Source: Durusdinium trenchii
Taxonomy: Eukaryota > Sar > Dinophyceae > Suessiales > Symbiodiniaceae
DNA length: 64,000 bases
Reading direction: 5' to 3'
Assembly (NCBI GenBank): GCA_963970005.1
Contig: CAXAMN010021962.1
Coordinates: 264,190-328,189, forward strand
Made by a program: the position numbers and the translations under genes. This document shows, in pieces, positions 22,218-32,975 of the stretch; the first letter of the stretch is position 1; each line of letters begins with the position of its first letter. Below the pieces are notes generated by a model, which had not been told where the DNA came from, searched no databases, and saw nothing but the letters and a program-made list of their open reading frames with translations.

Positions 22218-22350
22218 CCATCCCAAATCACCTTAGTGCGACAAAGCTACATTTTGGATGCTTCCTCCGTCAGCTCCTGCACTTTGGCATTCGCTGCGTT
22301 CGTCTTTGACCCCTCGTTCTGCACCACTTGCACCTTGCCAACAGCGCGGC
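22218..22350 (-). CDS. Coiled-coil exon E, copy 2
   Basis: Minus strand: KVQVVQNEGSKTNAANAKVQ then ELTEEASKM, with the same AAG|G acceptor and GTAGCT downstream as the copy at 17.13-17.27 kb. Flanking bases are also shared, so the duplication covers more than the exon. Confidence 0.45.
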
Positions 22351-22486
22351 CATCGAAACAAACAATATCATTCGGAGCCTGGGCTTTTTGCATGAACCAT
22401 CCAAACTCGGAAAGGAATCAGAGCGCCCTGCTGTGATATGTCAACAAATGTCCTTTTCTTCACATTTAGCCCAATCCCGAGTCCCT

Positions 22487-23592
22487 CTAGGAACTTGACA
22501 TGCTGCTTTCTCCCTCCTCACAAGTGTAGCCCTTAAGCCATGGCACATTGGCAAAGGATTGCTGCAAGAACTTCTGCGAGTCCATCAGCCCCGAAAGCTT
22601 TTTGTTGAAGCTTACCATGGCATCCTGAGAGCTCAACGGCGGAAATGCTGGGAAGGGTGCGCACCTTCCGGGGAACAGGGACAGGGCCTCAGGGTGGAGG
22701 CCATCGCTATTAGAAACAAAGAAAAAAGGAAAGGAAGAAAACACAATCAGAATCCAAAGAACTCCCGGACTCCCGGCTCAAGGGCTCGCAACCCCAGGGT
22801 TTGGTCGACGCTCAAGCACCAAATGGCGCACACATGTGGGCTTGGGGGAGAAAGTAGCGAGGTATATAGCTTGTGATGTTTAAGCTCCATGAATGCCTGG
22901 CCTAATCAATCATCAATGTCGCCCTTTCGTCGCCTCCTCTGCCTCCTCTATCTGAAACTTGACTCATCATGTAGGGGCCGGGTGACAGCCCCTCTGCGGC
23001 AATGCTATGCCATGGGGGATACCTTTTTCGCTCGCACGACCCTTGTTCCAGAGCCTGCAGGGAGGACATCGTGGCTGCCAAGGTGGTGACACGCTCCTGG
23101 GAGTCTTGCAGACCATCCTCCAACTCCTCAGGGGGAACGATGCTCTCGGAGAAGCCGCACGACAACCAGTGCAAACTTCAGGTGGAAAAGAGGTGAAACT
23201 TTGTTCCAATCCGTGAATCCGTGTTGCACTCTCTAATTGATAAATGCGACCGGTGGATCTTCTGATATGGAAAAGGGGTTGGGATAGGATGTCTCAGGTG
23301 ACTCAGCTGCAAACGATGATTCACCCGGCCCAGCACAGGAATAGTTCGACAAACATTTCTCCCTTGTATGCGCACATCTGAAAGAATCTGTCCCAGCGTC
23401 TTGAGCCCAGAAGATGTGATCCAATGGTTGCCCCATCCGGGTGCCCCAAAAGATCCCCACCCACCAAGCAACAAAAGCCTCCCATGACCCGGCAGGCCCG
23501 CGGCGCCTGCTGTGTGCCCTTTGCCTCACAGGCTTCCCTTAGCGCTTGGGCCGCCGCTGTTTGGGCCTCCCGCGCTGCCACCAGCGCCTGGC
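22487..23592 (-). CDS. Coiled-coil gene, three candidate exons
   Basis: Minus-strand exons: 23592-23525 (QALVAAREAQTAAAQALREA; GAG|G acceptor, GAG|GC donor), 23144-23055 (30 codons, phase 0 at both ends, SIVPPEELEDGLQDSQERV; CAG|GC donor), and about 22640-22500 (DAMVSFNKKLSGLMDSQKF; CTCTCAG|G acceptor). The repeated CAG|GC and GAG|GC donors match the exons at 7.2-7.85 kb. The peptides are helical and charged with no enzymatic motif. Whether all three belong to one transcript is inferred. Confidence 0.45.
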
Positions 23593-23762
23593 CTCGGCGG
23601 TGGGTGGGTTGGTGTGGTGATGGTTGGTGGTTCGGGCTGAAAGGCACATGTGTTTTTTGGGCTTTGGCTTGGGGCCGCTTAGGGCGCACCTTCCCGGCAA
23701 ACCTGGGAATTCAAAAGGTATATGGTGGGTCCTCTATCTGAAGGTCCTTCTGCATCTTTAGG

Positions 23763-24308
23763 CTAGGAGCTGTGATTTGCCAGTTGCTCCTGCACTTCAT
23801 CTTTGCAGCCTGTGACTTCGGCTTCCAGCCGGCCTGGGCGCAGGCGCAGGACTTGCAGGACTGGCTTTCGACTCCCCTCCTTCACACGACGTGTGACTCT
23901 CAGTCGTGCACTCTCCAGTGCATCTGCCCTCTCGCTCAGCTCCGTCCGCAGTTGCGAGAAGCTCCTCGCCGACGCGAGTCGACGCGGGCCGCTTGCTCCC
24001 AGAACAACTGCTTCAAACATGGCCCCGCAGCGGAAATAATCAACATAATCCTGAAGATACAAAAAGTGATGCGAACATCTGCAGTTGTGCGAGGGTCTAT
24101 TCTTGTCCAAAATTCAGCCACAAGTGCTGGTGTGGAAGCCTGCGGGCTTCCAACATGCTCAAATATGTGTAGGACATGTGGGGCAGCTGCATTTCCATGT
24201 TCCAACATTCAGATTCCCATCCACTTCCACTCCAACCCTGGAGTCACTCTGTCTCCTTTGAAGCTCTTCGTGCCTCTGACCTTGGCTCTGGAAACGTCGC
24301 TCCAGCAC
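23763..24308 (-). CDS. Coiled-coil gene, 3' exons with stop
   Basis: Three segments on the minus strand: about 24308-24250 (VLERRFQSQGQRHEELQRRQ, after GAG|G), about 23985-23870 (SQLRTELSERADALESARL), and a terminal piece, about 23815-23763 (RLEAEVTGCKDEVQEQLANH, stop TAG at 23763). Charged, heptad-like sequence throughout; third positions are mostly G or C. A coiled-coil protein of unknown role. Confidence 0.45.
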
Positions 24309-27300
24309 CTCACAGGCATAAGGCCACCACGTCTTTGCCCCCCACGTTGCGTTGCAAAGAAACAACGGTTTCACGAGCATGTTCAGATGCCTTGTTTCAA
24401 GGGGGTCCCATGTGGGGCGGTGCCACGCCAACCGCGTGGAAGAAGCTCTGAGCAAAGGATGAGACCGGACCTAGCTGGGCATATGGTACATTATGGTACG
24501 GTAGTCCTTTTCAACCACGTCCCTAGTCTCCTCAGAGGGGATGTTACACTTTCTGTGTTGTCTCCATCAACCTTCGCTAGCCATGGGATTGAAACATCGC
24601 CAGCTGTGCAATACCAAAATCCAAACTAGTCTAGTCGCAGCTGGAGGCTTTTCAAGCATCTTCAGTGGCGAACGACCAAAACATTTAGCCACCATACACT
24701 CCTATACTGCCTTCTATTGAACTCTACGGCAACCACGATCTAATGGGAGAAAGGTAAGTCCTGCTAATTCAAGCAACTCAGGTAGCACCTCGAGATTTGA
24801 GCGCGAATCTGAAGCATTGATGTCCTGCTTCTGCAGGAGCTGCTCCAACTGAGCGCTCGCGGCCAATGCATGGTGCCGGCCACATGCTTTCGCAATGCAG
24901 GGCTGTGGACACTTGCGGTTTCTTTTATTTGTGGTTAGCTAGGCGCTCAAAAGCAACAAGTCACACTCGCTTGCAATTTCTGTAAGACTTGAGTTCCAGA
25001 TTCCAAATGCCAAATGTCCAAAGATTCTGCTTGATGATTGTTCGATGGCCCAGGTCAAAAGTAGAAGTCCCTTCCCCCGATCGCCAAGCCAATGCAGTAT
25101 TGCATGGTACTGGTACTGTTTTTACTGACGACTTTAGTCAAGCAAGAACTTGTCAAATCTGAAGATGGAAGAAGATCATCTTCCCCTTTGTCCTCACCTT
25201 CACTCTATCAAGCCATGTCAGGTGCGCCTCCGCCTGCGAGGCAAAGAGCTGATCCAGCCGCTCGCGGCAGGCGCCACGGTCTTCCGCCACTCCCTGAGAG
25301 GACGGAGAAACCGACGAAACCACAAGACCTGGCAATCTGGCTGCTATGGCTCCAACAAAGTTTGACCCAAAGACCCCCCCAAAAAAAAACAAAGAACAAC
25401 CAAAAAGAAGTGTAGAATCTAGAAGATCCTAACGAACGGGGAGGGGAGGTGATGTTCGGCATCCGATTCTTGAGGTGCCTGGCCACCTCTTGTCGCCCAT
25501 GTTTCTTTACAGTGCATGTTGACGCCTTTCTGAGAAAAAGAGGATGGACAATGTGGAGAAAGTACGCAAGGTATACTAAGTAAACAAGACCACCCTGGGA
25601 GAAAGCCACCTTGCAGATTTGAGCAATTGTCCTTGGTTATATTAATATATATATATATATATAAATGAGCGTGGCCTGTTGAAGTTTCTACACATTTGCG
25701 CCACGCTGCTGTAGCAAAGCATTGCATGCGCTTCTCCACCGAGATCTCCAAGCATGTCACAGCAGCGCGGGCCTGCGATGGGTAGGGAATCTTTCTCAGA
25801 CCGTCCTCAAAGAAGGACGGTCCATTCACTCTCGGCACTCAAGTCGACGAGCGGCGATGGTGAGATCCTGACCACTCATGTACGAACCCTCGAACTCGGG
25901 ACAAGAGCGAGCTATAAACGTGTTTTAATGGAAGCCTGCCCGAAAGAAGAAACACTAGGTGGTGACACCTTTTTCATAGTGGTGCTACAGTTTAAAAAAT
26001 GTCAAACTCATGTCTCTTGCGAGGCATGTGCAACCAACCCACCAACTCGGAGAGCGTCTGACTCGGACGTCCCCAAGTTGATCGCAAACCATCCTTCGTT
26101 GTTCATGTCAGAAACTCTTGTAGAACTTGCACCGGATCACAGTGTCCCAGCCATCTGGAAAGGAAGAAACATGTGAACTCCACCCAACTCCACCGGTGAA
26201 TGTGTGCGCCATATGCGCTGGCAGCGCCTCCGCATTCGCCTGCTGCAGCCTTGGCTTCACGGAGTCCGCGGCATCGACAGCTCCTGGCAAGCACCGCGCG
26301 GAGAACGCGGGTCAATCGGGTTGGGGGTCCTACAACCAAAGCCAGGGTCCGCTGGTTCTTGGGTGTGAGTCCTTCTCTGATTGGATGCCTGAAGCGTTCA
26401 AGGTATCATGAATCAGTTGACAGTGCTTAGATACAGCATGTCAATGGCAAGCCAACGCCCAAAGAACTTGCCTGCAAGAACGCACGCATCAATGATGGTT
26501 TGCGCAACAGAATCCCAAAACAATCCCTGCACGAAGTGTCTTGCAAGCAGGCCACTGCTGATCTCGTTGGCATTCCGAGCGCACGCCTCCTGGCAGTGCT
26601 AGGCATATGGTATATTACATATGGATGGCAAGCACGTCCATGGTCCCTCAACAAAATTGCCATGCCCTACACTGTAATTGTCTCAAGTGGCGACAGTTTG
26701 CAATGGTCGTTAGCTCCCCCCACCATGATTTACCTGCGCCCATCTGCTTCTCAAAGCTTAGCCACCTGCGCTGCCGCTTTAGCAGTCTCCAGTTCACTTC
26801 GTAGCCTGTGCGAGTTGATCTTCAGATCTGTGGATCTTCGGATGCTCAAAAGCAAGTGCTCAGCGCTCGATGTGATGTTCGTCGGCGTGCGTGGAGCTGG
26901 GGGGGTGGATGTGCCATGCATGTGTGCACATGTCATACCGTGGGGGGGCTGGAGGGCCTAAGACTCTGTTTCAACACCTCAGACTCATTGGCTCGTCTGT
27001 AAATCTATTCCTCAATCAGCAGAACTCTTGATTAAGCTCACCCAAGTCCGTTCTTATGGGACCCACACGGCCACTTTTCGCACCCACCTGCTGACTTGCT
27101 GGTCCGCTCGGCTCTCAGCAGCTGCCACCTCGGGCAAGCTGCGCCACTCGACTGTTGGCCCCTAGTTTTCTGAACCGTATTACATGATGTTGACGGTTGA
27201 TGAACCAAACCCCCGACCAGAATGATCTGACCCAACGGAATCCAACGTCTTGATATGGAACGTTTTGCTATACCAAGTCGGGCGCATTTTACTTAGCCCA

Positions 27301-27350
27301 ACCCTCCACCCTAGTGCAAGCTAACGCTCAGACTTTTCCATCAAGTAGCT
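24309..27350. other. Sparse region with weak minus-strand exons
   Basis: Two short coiled-coil-like minus-strand pieces are possible: about 25290-25205 (ACRERLDQLFASQAEAHL) and 26820-26751 (HRLRSELETAKAAAQVAKL, then stop). Neither has a convincing splice frame. Otherwise there is an AT microsatellite near 25640 and nothing else recognised. Confidence 0.35.
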
Positions 27351-27835
27351 AGTATTGGCCCCTAGAAGAACAAGACGAAGAAGAACGAGAAAAGAAGAAA
27401 GCTGGGCCCCAACCAGCTTCAAGAACACCAGCTGCAGAAGAGCGAGAAGCAAGCTGGGAGACGAGAATAGAAGAAAGCTGGGCCCCAACCAGCTGTGAGA
27501 ATTGGCCACTAGAGAAGAAGAAGAGCGAGGATAGAAGAAAGCTGGGCCCCAACCAGCTGTAAGAACCGCCCTAGAAGGTGGAGAGATGTATTGTTCAAGC
27601 GCCATCTACTTATGGGCGGACTAGTGGGTAAATGACATCAAGTCGAACCACAGTGAGTGGCTCAAAAAGAGAAATCTTGGGTCTAGCAGAGACAACCAAC
27701 TTGCTATCTCCTGCTCTGCCTCCTCCTCGTGGTCTTGGCGGGCATCTGGCTCTTCAGCAGGTTGACACACAGCCAAAGGAGGATTTAAGTTGGTTCGACA
27801 GTTTTGCAAAGCAACAAGCTCAGCTACTCCTGTTG
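27351..27835 (+). repeat. Shared leader, copy 1
   Basis: 485 bp nearly identical to 30160-30643. It contains three copies (27400, 27476, 27540) of the hairpin-forming AGCTGGGCCCCAACCAGCT, then the start codon at 27632 and 68 codons. The two leaders differ by scattered substitutions; the one indel in the coding part is exactly three bases. Identity ends precisely after TACTCCTGTTG. Confidence 0.95.
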
Positions 27836-28384
27836 AACAAAGCAATGATTAGAACCACCTTGAATGAGCAAAGCCGCACTGGGCACTTGGCCGCCTGGCT
27901 AGGGCGCATTTTAGATCCAAGTAAAGCCTGTAAGCAGCTGGCCATCCTGCCCCAACACTCCCATTTGGCAGTGGTGGCCTTTCCGGTAAGTGGGAAATGG
28001 CGCTTCTATAAATCAGTTGCCTTGCCTTTCGGAGCTATGGGGTCGGTCTATGGTTTTGTCAGAGTAGCCCAAGCTCTCTGGATCGTATTGGCTAAATTGC
28101 TTAAAGCTATAACTTGCAACTACCTCGACGACTTCCCCATGATCGAGAAAACCGAGGGTGCAAAAGTGTTGTCGTCCGCTTTCGGAGCCGTGCTTGACAT
28201 CCTAGGTTGGGTCTACGCAAAGGAAGGTGACAAAGCCCTGGGCTTTGCGGAAGCATTTGACGCCCTGGGGGTTACATACTCTCTTCAAGACACTCGCTTA
28301 GGTAGTTTCGAGGTTGCAAGCAAAGCCGGCAGGTTGGAAAAAATTGCGACATTCTCCAAGGCATCTCGGAAGCTGGCCGCATAA
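27632..28384 (+). pseudogene. YR-retroelement reverse transcriptase, N-truncated
   Basis: 250 codons. The first 68 come from the shared leader; the rest is the core of a reverse transcriptase. Motif A appears as ILDPSKACKQL (Asp kept), motif B region as ALPFGAMGSVYGF, and the catalytic YLDD is intact (in CNYLDDFPMI). The usual fingers region before motif A is missing, replaced by the leader. The frame ends at 28384, while the homologous reading continues in another frame (AAEVQGLLNF..., 28383 onward), so a frameshift is present. The enzyme would copy the element's RNA to DNA. Most similar to DIRS-type or other tyrosine-recombinase retroelements given the YR gene downstream. Confidence 0.8.
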
Positions 28385-29132
28385 CATCGGCTCAGGCAGC
28401 TGAAGTACAAGGCCTGTTGAACTTCACTTGTGGGTTCTTTGCAGCGAAAGGAGTGCGTCAGTTGATATCGGCTTTTGCTCCCCTGGCTGAACATCACCCT
28501 AATCAGGATGCCCCCCAAACTGAAGGCCTCGTGCGCTTATTCAATCGCGCTCTTCAAACGACTCAGACCCCGCAAGCATGGAGTGAATGACCCAACAGAC
28601 CCTATCCTCGTTTTCACAGACGGGGCTCTAGAAGGTCAGATCGCAACTGCGGGAGCAGTGATATTTGACACCAGGTCAGGTACTGGTGAGTGCTTTGAGA
28701 TAGAAGTCCCAAAGGAACTGTTGGAGGAGTGGCTAGCCTCTTCAGAGCAATGCATCAGCCAAATCGAGCTTTGGGCTTTCATAGCAGTGCGTTGGCACCA
28801 TCGCACCGATTTTGTGTAGAGCTCTGGCATGGATAGACAATGAAGCAGCAAGAACGTGTTTAATAAAAGCTTCATCCCATTCTCCAACCATGGCTGCCAT
28901 GCGTCAGTTGGCATGTGAGATAGAGTGTTCACACCCGTGGATGTTTTGGTACGAACGAGTGCCTTTGTTTTCCAATCCAGCCGACATGCCTTCGCGAAAC
29001 CAAGTCAGAAACGCTGCAAAGCTTCTCGGCCCCAAGCGAAGCAGCCGTCTGATATGTGCACCGAACCTGGTGGCTGCCACAGTCAAGGCGGGAAGAGAGC
29101 CTCACTCGGTTTCTCACTTTGCAGCGGCATAA
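28385..29132 (+). pseudogene. Retroelement RNase H domain, frameshifted
   Basis: This continues the reverse transcriptase in at least three frames. All four acidic positions expected of an RNase H fold are visible: LVFTDGALEG (Asp), QIELWAF (Glu), AWIDNEAART (Asp) and NPADMPSR (Asp). Frameshifts lie near 28.38, 28.58 and 28.81 kb, so this copy cannot make a full enzyme. The reading ends at a TAA near 29132. Confidence 0.8.
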
Positions 29133-30137
29133 ATCCGAGAAACGGTTTAGGTGATATGCAAGGCAACCATCACCTACTTCCTTGGATAACTGGCAACGTC
29201 TCAAAGCAAGCCTGCACGCATGGTGATTTTTGCCTCAGACTCCGAAGCACAAATATCAATAACGGCAGGAAAAAGAATCATAAACAATAAACGCCTAATT
29301 GCAAATCGGCTCGATCCCCGAGGCTACAAAGCGTCAGCACCACAGCCAAATCTTTAGAGCGCACGCGGCCACACATCTGGCAGCTGCGCCCTGCGGCAGT
29401 ACCATGGCCCAAGCTCCAAAGCGCACACAAACACAGATCTGACAGCAGCCATGCAGTGGCGTCTCTTCCTATAAGTAAGAAGCTCGACAGCTTACGCAAT
29501 CTGGTGCAAACTGTGAAAACTGAGCGTAATATTTCAGGAGGCCAGATTAAAGAGACCTGAGCAGCGCCTGATAGCAATGTTGGCCGCATCCCCCAACATC
29601 TCAAAACCCCAATACAGTATGAGATACAATTGCATGTGTTAAGATGCACTGGGTCGTATTGTGAACATTCCAGGCGACACTTGAATGGAACGGTGTTTTT
29701 CAAGTTTCTCTAGTCTATGCATTCATCCCAGACCCAGCGCTGATCCTCAACAAACGGCCTCGGAGAAGCCTCCGGACGCCGTGTTGGGCTGGTATCATCT
29801 GGGCCAGTTGGGGTCTGAAATCACATGCGATACGTTCAAATTCCTGTCGCTTACATTCTCAGAGTATATAGATCACCTGGCTTGATACTTTAACATGCAT
29901 GTTTTTTACGTGAATTTCTTTGCGTGTTTCTCTCTACGCACAGAATCACACAACTGCTTGCAGTTCGCATGGCTGTCCAACTGTCTCAAACTGACGTATA
30001 ATCATCTTCTTTGCGGGCTCCACTACTCGCGGCGTTAAGAGCTGCTGAAGAAGTTTGAAGGCTGCTGCAAAATGAGAAAGTTCGGCCCTCGCCAGCTGAA
30101 ATTGGAATAAGAAGGCTGGGAGACGAGAGTAGAAGAA
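29133..30137. other. Spacer between the two retroelement pieces
   Basis: About 1 kb with no coding sequence that I recognise. It could be the 3' untranslated end of the first piece plus host DNA. I see no obvious terminal repeat or poly-A tail that would mark an end. Confidence 0.4.
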
Positions 30138-30643
30138 AGCTGGGCCCCAACCAGCTGTGAGTATTGGCCCCTAGAAGAACAAGACGAAGAAGAACGAGAA
30201 AAGAGGAAAGCTGGGCCCCAACCAGCTTCAAGAACACCAGCTGCAGAAGAGCGAGAAGCAAGCTGGGAGACGAGAATAGAAGAAAGCTAGGCCCCAACCA
30301 GCTGTGAGAATTGGCCACTAGAGACTAGAAGAAGAGCGAGGATAGAAGAAAGCTGGGCCCCAACCAGCTGTAAGAACCGCTCTAGAAGGTGGAGAGATGA
30401 ATTGTTCAAGCGCCATCTACTTATGGGCGGACTAGTGGGTAAATGACATCAAGTCGAACCACAGTGAATGGCTCAAAAAGAGAAATTTGGGGTCTAGCAG
30501 AGACAACCAAATTGCTATCTCCTGCTCTACCTCCTCGTGGTCTTGGCGGGCATCTGGCTCTTCAGCAGGTTGACACACAGCCAAAGGAGGATTTAAGTTG
30601 GATCGACAGTTTTGCAAAGCAACAAGCTCAGCTACTCCTGTTG
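30138..30643 (+). repeat. Shared leader, copy 2, with extra hairpin unit
   Basis: Nearly identical to 27351-27835 from 30160 on; an additional hairpin unit lies to its left (30138). Hairpin units are at 30138, 30209, 30285 (one base changed) and 30351. The start codon is at 30443. Identity to copy 1 stops after TACTCCTGTTG at 30643. Confidence 0.95.
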
Positions 30644-31905
30644 CCGAATGTGAGGGAACGGAAGCAACTTTGGGAGACTAGGCCTTTAGCAAGTGTTTTT
30701 GACAGGCGTGCAAAACCACCCACGTTGAAGGCACCATTCGCATTGACAAACATTGGGTTGATGGACTCCATGTCAGCTTCTTCCAGTGTAGCTCAAGCTC
30801 CTTTGTTGCCCAGCAGCACATCGATTTTTGCACTGCAACGCATCAGACAAATGATATTGCACAAAACTGACGACGACATCAGGAGAAAGTCTTTGGAGAG
30901 GATCACAACCATGATGTTGCTAGACGTGAACGCAACCAAGCTGGGAAGGTCACTTCTCAGTTTTGCTGGCACACTGGTGACCGACGCAGAAATTGTCAAC
31001 TCAGCTACAGACGTGTTTGGGCCCAAAAGCTCTGGTACATTGTTGAAGGGGTCAAATTCAATGTGGAGATTCTCTCAGTGGCTTCACAAACTGAAACTGG
31101 GCTCCCCATTCACACAACCTGAGGAGGTAGTCTACAAGTGCGTCCAATTTTTGAAAGAGTCACAAGCGGGCGCAACGTCAGCATCACATTCTCTGGAAGC
31201 CCTGGGGTTTTTCGGGTCTCTCCTGGGGTTCAGGGTGCTAAACGTCCACGAAGTCATTTGCGTGAGAGTGAAAGGTGCTGCGCACATCCAGTACGTTGGG
31301 AAGAGAGTCAGACGGCCGGCCGAAATTCTCACTGTAGATGAAGTGCGAAGCCTAGAAGACTTGGTTCTTGATTCGATGGATTCCAAAAGGGTGATCATAG
31401 CAGGTCACCTGATGTTCTGCCTGATGGCTGCGTCTCGTTGGTGGGACGCTCAACATGTCGTGACGGCGGTGGCCTCAACGTACAAAGGGGTCTGGTTGGT
31501 GGAGGCTGAAACAAGCAAACACAAAACCTCTATGACATTATGAGAAAGCAGCTGCAAACAGAGCTACTGCCATTCACGGCTTTGGGACGGACCTTTCAAC
31601 GCCGAGCATGGGCAGAGAGATGGCTCGACGCTCGTAGCAGAACAGGGCTCACAGTAGCAACCCCTTTCCTGACGTCTTTCTCAGATTCGACTGGAACTTG
31701 GACGAACTCCCGAATGTCCACAGCAGAGGCAACCTTTTGGCTTCGAGAGTTGTTGACGCCAGCAAGCGGAATGGAGCGCGCTGCTACCCTGACTGTGCAT
31801 GGCCTGAAGGCCACATTACTGTCGTGCGCTGCGAAGTCGACTATGTTCACTCCAGAAGAACAGACGGCCTCTAGCACTGGATTGCCTTTCAAAGGCTTCT
31901 CGTAG
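30443..31905 (+). pseudogene. Tyrosine recombinase of YR retroelement, broken
   Basis: A 366-codon frame (30443-31543) starts with the shared 67-residue leader peptide and continues into a tyrosine-recombinase-like protein. The segment LMAASRWWDAQ (Arg about residue 332) fits the first catalytic arginine box. After a frameshift near 31540 the reading continues to 31905 with LTVHGLKATLLSCAAKS, fitting the His-x-x-(Arg/Lys) box. The C-terminal tyrosine box is absent: homology stops near 31885, where the opposing element begins. Such enzymes integrate circular DNA copies without target duplication. Catalytic assignment is by motif spacing only. Confidence 0.7.
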
Positions 31906-31970
31906 CACAGCTTTGCCTTGAAGCCGCTTGCGCTTCAGGCATTCCTTTGCATTCCCTGTTCTGTACTTGG

Positions 31971-32975
31971 TCAACTCGACCTCTTGCGTGATACCTTGCG
32001 AAAAGCCATCCACATGTAGTTGACCACTGGTCCCAAGGAATGCCCCAGCTCGCGGTTGGTTGAGACGGCAAACAGCTGGGACTTGCCCATCGGTTGTTCC
32101 ACTTTCTGCTTCCTCGCCAACCTATTCTCTTCAGTTGTGTCCCCCTTCTGCTCAAACTTTCTCTGCTTGCTGGAGTTTCCTATTGACTCTTGCGCCGTGA
32201 CGACCGGGGCCTCGTTTGTCGCCACTGTTGTCCGGTCTCGACCTCCGGATCTGTTCAGTGGTATCTCCTCCAACGCGTCCTCTATGCGCCGTAAGACCGC
32301 TGACGACTTCCATCTCTTCAAAAATGAGGTGTCATAGATGCCCAAGCCCCTTCTCGTGTACATCATAGCCCCGGATCTCCTGCCTGACTGCCCCGACATC
32401 CTCGGGTTAAGGTCGTTCTGCCAGGCTCTCACCATCTGTTCTTTGGAGATCTGAGTGCCCGCGCGCGTTGGAAACAAAGGGCTTTCCTTGTTCGTCAAGC
32501 AGCTCAGCGCTCCCACTGCCAGGTTCCATGGGCAAAGTGCATCACAGTACGCTTCCCCACAACACTGCAACGTTCGCAACGCACCCTTGGCTTGTTGGTC
32601 TGCCTTTGACCTAGGGATGAACAGCTTCACCTCCTTCCTTTTCGTTTTGACCTCCTGCTCATCCACGTTGATGTCGCATGAAGCTTCGTCGCGAACTTGT
32701 TCGAGATCGCCTTCACCCACTCTTTTGACCTCGCCCTGCTCACCACCTCGTCGATGGTCAACGTCGGGGTCCCTGCTTGCCTGCTCCAACATCTGAGATA
32801 GCACTCCTCCTGGCCTCCTCATCCTCACGAAGCGCTCCCTTGTTCCGCTCGGACTGTATATCGACCAGGCTTCTTCTTCCGTCACCGCTCGCATCCAGTC
32901 TGGCTGAGCCCTGTCTGCCGAAGTTCTCCCTGGATTCTCCGGCGGACGCTGACGCTGACTTCTTGACCTCCCCAT
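31971..32975 (-). pseudogene. Tyrosine recombinase of second YR element
   Basis: 334 codons. The region VKLFIPRSKADQQAKGAL, then SGQSGRRSGAMMYTRRGL and SFLKRWKSSAVLRRIEDAL, follows the C-terminal half of a tyrosine recombinase. The Arg and Trp positions are kept. The expected His reads Gln (GQSGRR) and the expected nucleophilic Tyr before the IED segment reads Arg, so the copy looks catalytically dead. The tail (WSTTCGWLFARYHAR) continues in another frame to about 31.9 kb. Confidence 0.65.

Noticed and set aside
27321..27605. Minus-strand frames repeating SWLGPSFLLFSS in both leaders
   Set aside because: They are the complement of the hairpin-repeat leader whose plus strand leads into RT or YR; a periodic repeat keeps the frame open.
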